Part shown: piece by piece, positions 60,519 through 64,000 of the stretch
Layout: each line of letters starts with the position of its first letter
How positions within the stretch are numbered: position 1 is the first letter of the stretch
Assembly (NCBI RefSeq): GCF_026626335.1
Contig: NZ_JAPNTZ010000001.1
Span: forward strand, 558,001 to 622,000
DNA length: 64,000 bases
Direction: 5' to 3'
Source of the DNA: Paractinoplanes pyxinae
GTDB taxonomy: Bacteria > Actinomycetota > Actinomycetes > Mycobacteriales > Micromonosporaceae
Notes under the pieces: model-generated
What the model was told of the DNA's origin: nothing
Database searches by the model: none
Seen by the model: only the letters and a program-made list of their open reading frames with translations
Made by a program: the position numbers and the translations under genes

Positions 60519-61612
60519 AGTCGTACGCGCATCGGATCGAGCGGGCTTTGGCCCAGGCGCACGAGGCCGGGCTGGACGGGTTGCTGGTCACGCCCGGGCC
60601 CGACCTCGTCTACTTCACCGGCTACCAGCCGACCGCGATCACCGAGCGGCTCACCGTGCTGGTGCTGGTGGCCGGGCGCGACCCGCACCTGGTCGTGCCG
60701 GTGCTCGAACGGCCGGACGCCGAGGCGGCCGACGGAGTCGCGGCGGTGACCCTGGCCGATTGGAAGGACGGCGACGACCCGTACGCCGTGCTGGCCGGGC
60801 TGGTCGCGCCGCGTGGGCGCTATGCGTTGTCGGACTCGGCGTGGGCGATGCACCTGCTGGCCCTGCAGCTCGCGCAGCCGTCGGTGCGGTGCACCTCGAT
60901 GACGAGCACCCTGCCGATGCTGCGGGCGGTCAAGGAGGAGGACGAGGTCGAACGGCTGGCCGCGGCCGGGGCGGCGGCCGACGCGGCGTACGAGAAAATC
61001 GTCGGCGTACGGTTCGCCGGTCGCACCGAGACCGGGGTGGGCACCGAACTGGCCCGGCTGCTGCGCGAGTTCGGGCACTCTCAAGTGGACTTCACGGTGG
61101 TGGGCTCGGGGCCGAACGGCGCCAACCCGCACCACGAGATGGGCGACCGGGTGATCCGCGACGGCGACATGGTGGTGCTCGATTTCGGCGGGCTCAAGGA
61201 CGGCTACGGTTCCGACACCACGCGTACGGTTCATGTCGGGCCGCCGACGGCGGGCGAGCAAGAGGTGTTCGACGTGGTGCGGGCGGCCCAGCAGGCGGCC
61301 TTGGAGGCGGTGCGGCCCGGCGTGGCCTGCCAGGAGATCGACCGGGTGGCCCGGCAGCTCATCACGGACGCCGGCTACGGGCAGTTCTTCATCCACCGGG
61401 TCGGGCACGGCATCGGCCTGACGACTCATGAACCCCCTTATCTCGTACGCGGTGAGGAGCACACGCTCGTGCCGGGGATGTGCTTCTCGATCGAGCCGGG
61501 CATCTACCTGCCGGGGCAGTTCGGCGTCCGCATCGAGGACATCGTGACCGTGACGGAGACGGGTGGGCGCCGCCTCAACAACACCGACCACGGCCTGCGG
61601 ATCGTCGCGTGA
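60515..61612 (+). CDS. M24 family Xaa-Pro aminopeptidase
   Basis: A 365-residue two-domain peptidase of the creatinase/prolidase fold. The N-terminal domain has YFTGYQPTAITERLTVLVLV; the C-terminal pita-bread domain holds the metal ligands in MVVLDFGGLKDGYGSDTTRT (two Asp), IHRVGHGIGLTTHEPP (His), CFSIEPGIY and VRIEDIV (Glu). It should remove N-terminal residues from proline-containing peptides in the cytoplasm. The ATG overlaps the MFS stop, and its own stop overlaps the next GTG. Confidence 0.95.
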   Translation: MKSYAHRIERALAQAHEAGLDGLLVTPGPDLVYFTGYQPTAITERLTVLVLVAGRDPHLVVPVLERPDAEAADGVAAVTLADWKDGDDPYAVLAGLVAPRGRYALSDSAWAMHLLALQLAQPSVRCTSMTSTLPMLRAVKEEDEVERLAAAGAAADAAYEKIVGVRFAGRTETGVGTELARLLREFGHSQVDFTVVGSGPNGANPHHEMGDRVIRDGDMVVLDFGGLKDGYGSDTTRTVHVGPPTAGEQEVFDVVRAAQQAALEAVRPGVACQEIDRVARQLITDAGYGQFFIHRVGHGIGLTTHEPPYLVRGEEHTLVPGMCFSIEPGIYLPGQFGVRIEDIVTVTETGGRRLNNTDHGLRIVA

Positions 61613-62517
61613 AGCGATCGGTCGTCCTTCTGCCGGCTGCGGTGCTGGTTCTTGTGGCGGCATGCGGAGACGGGGGTGGCGTCGAGTCGTTGCCGTCGTC
61701 GCGGCCGTCCGCCGAACGCACTGCGTCGCCGCGGCCCACTGCCGAGCCGACTCGCACACGCGAGACGGTCACCGCCGAGCCCACCCGCACGCGCGAGCCG
61801 GCCACTGCCGATCCGACCCGCACGCGCGAGGCCGTCACCGACGAACCGACCCGCGCTCAGCCGGCCCCCACTGCCGAACCGGCTCGCACCACGCTGCCGG
61901 CCACCGTCGGGCCTTCGCGGACTGCAGCGCCCGCTCCCGCCGAGCCGGCGCGGACCACGGCGCCCGAGGCGCCGGCCGGGACTACGCCGGCATCCGCTGT
62001 GGCGGTCGCCGACGATTCCGGCTCGGGCGGCTTCGGATGGCTGGGGTGGCTGCTCGTGCTCGGCCTGTTCGGCGCGCTCGTCGCCGTCCTGCTCGTCGGC
62101 CGCTCCCGGCGGGCCGCTCAGTGGCGGGCCTTCGCGTCCGGGCTCGCCGCCGAGACGCGTACCGAGATCCACACACGCCTTCCCCGCGTCCGGGCCCAGC
62201 GGCCGACCGCCGACCAGGCCCTGTCGTGGCCCCCGGTGCGCGAGGAACTGGCCGGGCTGGCCGCCCGCTGGGCCGACCTGTCCACCCGCGCCCCCGATAC
62301 AGCGGCCCAGGCCGGCGCGGCCCAGATCGCCGGCCTGCTGCGCGACCTGATCGCCGCCGTGGACGACTTCACCGTACGGGCCGAGAACGAACTGTCCCGC
62401 TCGGAGGTCGACACGCTGCTGGACGCGCTCGAGGCTGCCCTGCCGCCTCCGCCGGTCATCCCGCCCGCCCAGCCCGGTCCGGCCGCGTACCCCGGTGGTG
62501 AGCCGGGCCACATCTGA
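61609..62517 (+). CDS. Lipoprotein with Thr/Arg/Pro repeats and a membrane helix
   Basis: A 302-residue protein. The N-terminus is a lipoprotein signal with lipobox LVAAC (Cys19), followed by a repeat region (residues 45-121), a membrane helix (about 140-163, GWLGWLLVLGLFGALVAVLL) and a cytoplasmic helical domain of about 130 residues (LSWPPVREELAGLAARWADL). A lipid-anchored N-terminus plus a later helix would place the repeats outside the membrane. Function unknown. GTG start overlaps the M24 stop. Confidence 0.85.
   Translation: MKRSVVLLPAAVLVLVAACGDGGGVESLPSSRPSAERTASPRPTAEPTRTRETVTAEPTRTREPATADPTRTREAVTDEPTRAQPAPTAEPARTTLPATVGPSRTAAPAPAEPARTTAPEAPAGTTPASAVAVADDSGSGGFGWLGWLLVLGLFGALVAVLLVGRSRRAAQWRAFASGLAAETRTEIHTRLPRVRAQRPTADQALSWPPVREELAGLAARWADLSTRAPDTAAQAGAAQIAGLLRDLIAAVDDFTVRAENELSRSEVDTLLDALEAALPPPPVIPPAQPGPAAYPGGEPGHI
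61741..61971 (+). repeat. Seven 33-bp units in the lipoprotein gene
   Basis: Seven tandem 11-codon units, from AEPTRTRETVT, AEPTRTREPAT and ADPTRTREAVT to the more diverged AEPARTTAPEA. The Pro/Thr/Arg-rich segment is probably an extended, possibly wall-spanning linker. Confidence 0.88.
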
Positions 62518-62589
62518 GCTTCGGGATCGATCGATATAGAGAAAGTCCGCTATGTTGCCCTCCGGCAATCAACGGGGAACGGGGAACAA

Positions 62590-64000
62590 GTGGCTGCACA
62601 ACGCCTTCTTCCGGGCGTCGCGGCGCTCATCGCGGTGGTCGCCGCGGGCGCCGCCGTCGTGACGACGACCGACCAGGCGATGGCCGCGCCTTCGCCGAGT
62701 GATCCGGCCGCGCGGCAGCGGGCCGCCGCCGACGCCAAGTCGCTGGTGCAACGCAACCGGGGCGTCGTGCGGGGCGGGGCCGACGAGAAGTACACGGCTC
62801 GCAGCGTCGTGGTGGACGCCGACGGCACCCGGCACGTGCGCCTCGACCGCACGTACAAGGGCCTGGCCGTGCTCGGCGGCGACTTCGTCGTGCACTCGCG
62901 GCCGGACGGCCGTCTGCGCGGCGCCACCGTGGCGCAGGAGCAGGCCATCAAGGTGGCGACCACGCCTGCCGTCTCCGCTGCCAAGGCGGCCACCACGGCC
63001 AAGCTGCCGGCCGGGAAGCGGACCGCCGAGCTGGTCGTCGACGCCACCGCGGGCAAGCCGGTGCTGGCCTGGCGCATCGACGTCGACGGCCGCGACGCCC
63101 AGTTCATCGTGGACGCCACGACCGGCGCCCTGCGGCGCAAGGTCGGCACGGTCCACACGGCGGACGGCACCGGGCGCGGGGCACTGGCCGGCCAGGTGGC
63201 GCTGAGCACCACCCGGCGGGACGACGGCGCCTACGAGCTCGTCGACCCCGCGCGGGGCAACTCCGAGACCCGCGACGGCCAGAACCTCGACTCGCCCTCC
63301 CGCGAGCAGACGGCCGCCTTCACCGACGCGGACAACGCCTGGGGCGACGGCACGCTGGCCGACCCGGCCACCCTGGCCGTCGATGTCCACCACGGCGTAC
63401 AGCAGACCTGGGACTACTTCAAGGGCGCCTTCGGCCGCAACGGCATCGCCGACGACGGCCGGGGCGCGCTGACCGTCGTGCACGACCGCTCGGCCGACGG
63501 CAACGCGATGTGGGACGACGAGTGCCGCTGCATGCGCTTCGGCGCCGGCGACAGCTACAGCCGGGCGCTCACCTCGCAGGACGTCGTCGCCCACGAGTGG
63601 AGCCACGGGGTCACCGGCGCGACCGCCAACCTCGAGTACTGGGGTGAGTCGGGCGCGCTGAACGAGGCGACGAGCGACATCTTCGGCACCTTGGTCGAAT
63701 TCGCCGCGGCCAACCCGGCCGACGCGCCGGACTATCTCGTCGGCGAGCTCACCGACTTCGGCGGCCCGGGCCAGCCGCTGCGGTACATGGACGACCCGGC
63801 CCGCGACGGCGAGTCGGTCGGCTGCTGGGACGGCGACTACTACCGGGACGTGCACTACAACTCGGGCGTGGCCAACAAGTTCTTCTACACGCTGGCCGAG
63901 GGCAGCGCGAAGTCCCAGTGGGGCGAGTCCGTCCCGTGCGACGGCGCCGCCGCGGTGACCGGCATCGGGCGCGACAAGGCCGGGGCCATCTGGTACCGGG
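62590..64000 (+). CDS. Secreted M4 (thermolysin-like) metallopeptidase, 3' end outside window
   Basis: A partial gene of at least 470 codons. A signal peptide (ALIAVVAAGAAVVTTTDQAM, cleavage near AMAAP) is followed by a propeptide of the FTP/PepSY type (GRLRGATVAQEQAI, KPVLAWRIDVDG) and the catalytic domain with VVAHEWSHGVTGAT (HExxH, near residue 335) and ESGALNEATSDIFG (third zinc ligand Glu). It should be an exported broad-specificity protease activated by propeptide removal. The GTG at 62590 has GGGGAAC-type purines upstream. No island box precedes it, so it appears to lie outside the regulon. Confidence 0.95.
   Translation, partial: MAAQRLLPGVAALIAVVAAGAAVVTTTDQAMAAPSPSDPAARQRAAADAKSLVQRNRGVVRGGADEKYTARSVVVDADGTRHVRLDRTYKGLAVLGGDFVVHSRPDGRLRGATVAQEQAIKVATTPAVSAAKAATTAKLPAGKRTAELVVDATAGKPVLAWRIDVDGRDAQFIVDATTGALRRKVGTVHTADGTGRGALAGQVALSTTRRDDGAYELVDPARGNSETRDGQNLDSPSREQTAAFTDADNAWGDGTLADPATLAVDVHHGVQQTWDYFKGAFGRNGIADDGRGALTVVHDRSADGNAMWDDECRCMRFGAGDSYSRALTSQDVVAHEWSHGVTGATANLEYWGESGALNEATSDIFGTLVEFAAANPADAPDYLVGELTDFGGPGQPLRYMDDPARDGESVGCWDGDYYRDVHYNSGVANKFFYTLAEGSAKSQWGESVPCDGAAAVTGIGRDKAGAIWYR

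Overview
The window is very GC-rich, densely packed actinobacterial DNA with many ATGA/GTGA start-stop overlaps and frequent tacg-containing codons. It looks like a Micromonosporaceae-type genome such as Actinoplanes or Micromonospora; that is inference from composition and gene content, with no rRNA or other marker in view. No tRNA, rRNA, CRISPR array, insertion sequence or prophage was seen.

Region 1 (1-16001) is the 3' end of a non-ribosomal peptide synthetase operon: a partial C-A-T-E protein, a 3880-residue C-A-T-C-A-T-C-A-T-E protein and an MbtH-like protein, all coupled by overlapping codons. The large synthetase carries five in-frame tandem-repeat inserts with 15, 30 or 45 bp units. 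The largest are 13 units of 30 bp inside the second adenylation domain and 11 units of 30 bp in the linker before the third.

Region 2 (about 16.4-62.5 kb) is a stress or energy-limitation island. It holds a P-type cation ATPase operon ending in a GCS2-type ligase, DUF6325/SHOCT genes, two DUF1269 proteins, DUF2252, an AI-2E-type permease, three paralogous small membrane proteins (DUF7144-like), two glycosidases, two large MalT-like LuxR regulators and two YihY proteins. It also holds a membrane phosphodiesterase, a complete arginine deiminase operon (amidotransferase-arcD-arcA-arcB-arcC), two MFS exporters, a lipid kinase, an M48 protease, and two divergent operons for peptide and amino-acid handling. 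Region 3 (62590-64000) is a secreted M4 metallopeptidase cut by the window end.

The main discovery is a shared promoter module across region 2. A 17-bp inverted repeat, consensus TCATCC-N5-GGATGA, lies upstream of nearly every operon (15 to 16 copies between 16.4 and 59.0 kb). Starts follow at two fixed distances from the box edge: 35-37 nt, with no ribosome-binding site (leaderless), or 62-69 nt, with one. In 20 of 22 box-start pairs a hexamer with A at its second and T at its sixth position (best form GACGCT) begins exactly 23-24 nt from the box. Many boxes serve divergent genes symmetrically and at least four are buried in the 3' end of an upstream gene. The half-site GGATGA equals the core of the E. 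coli MalT box (GGGGAKGAGG). The island encodes two MalT-like regulators, which are therefore the leading, untested candidates for its activator.

Functionally the island pairs ATP from arginine and stored-glucan use with ion transport, membrane maintenance, protease and peptidase activity and amino-acid exchange, which fits survival under low energy or low oxygen. It resembles a DosR-type dormancy island in concept but uses a different DNA motif.
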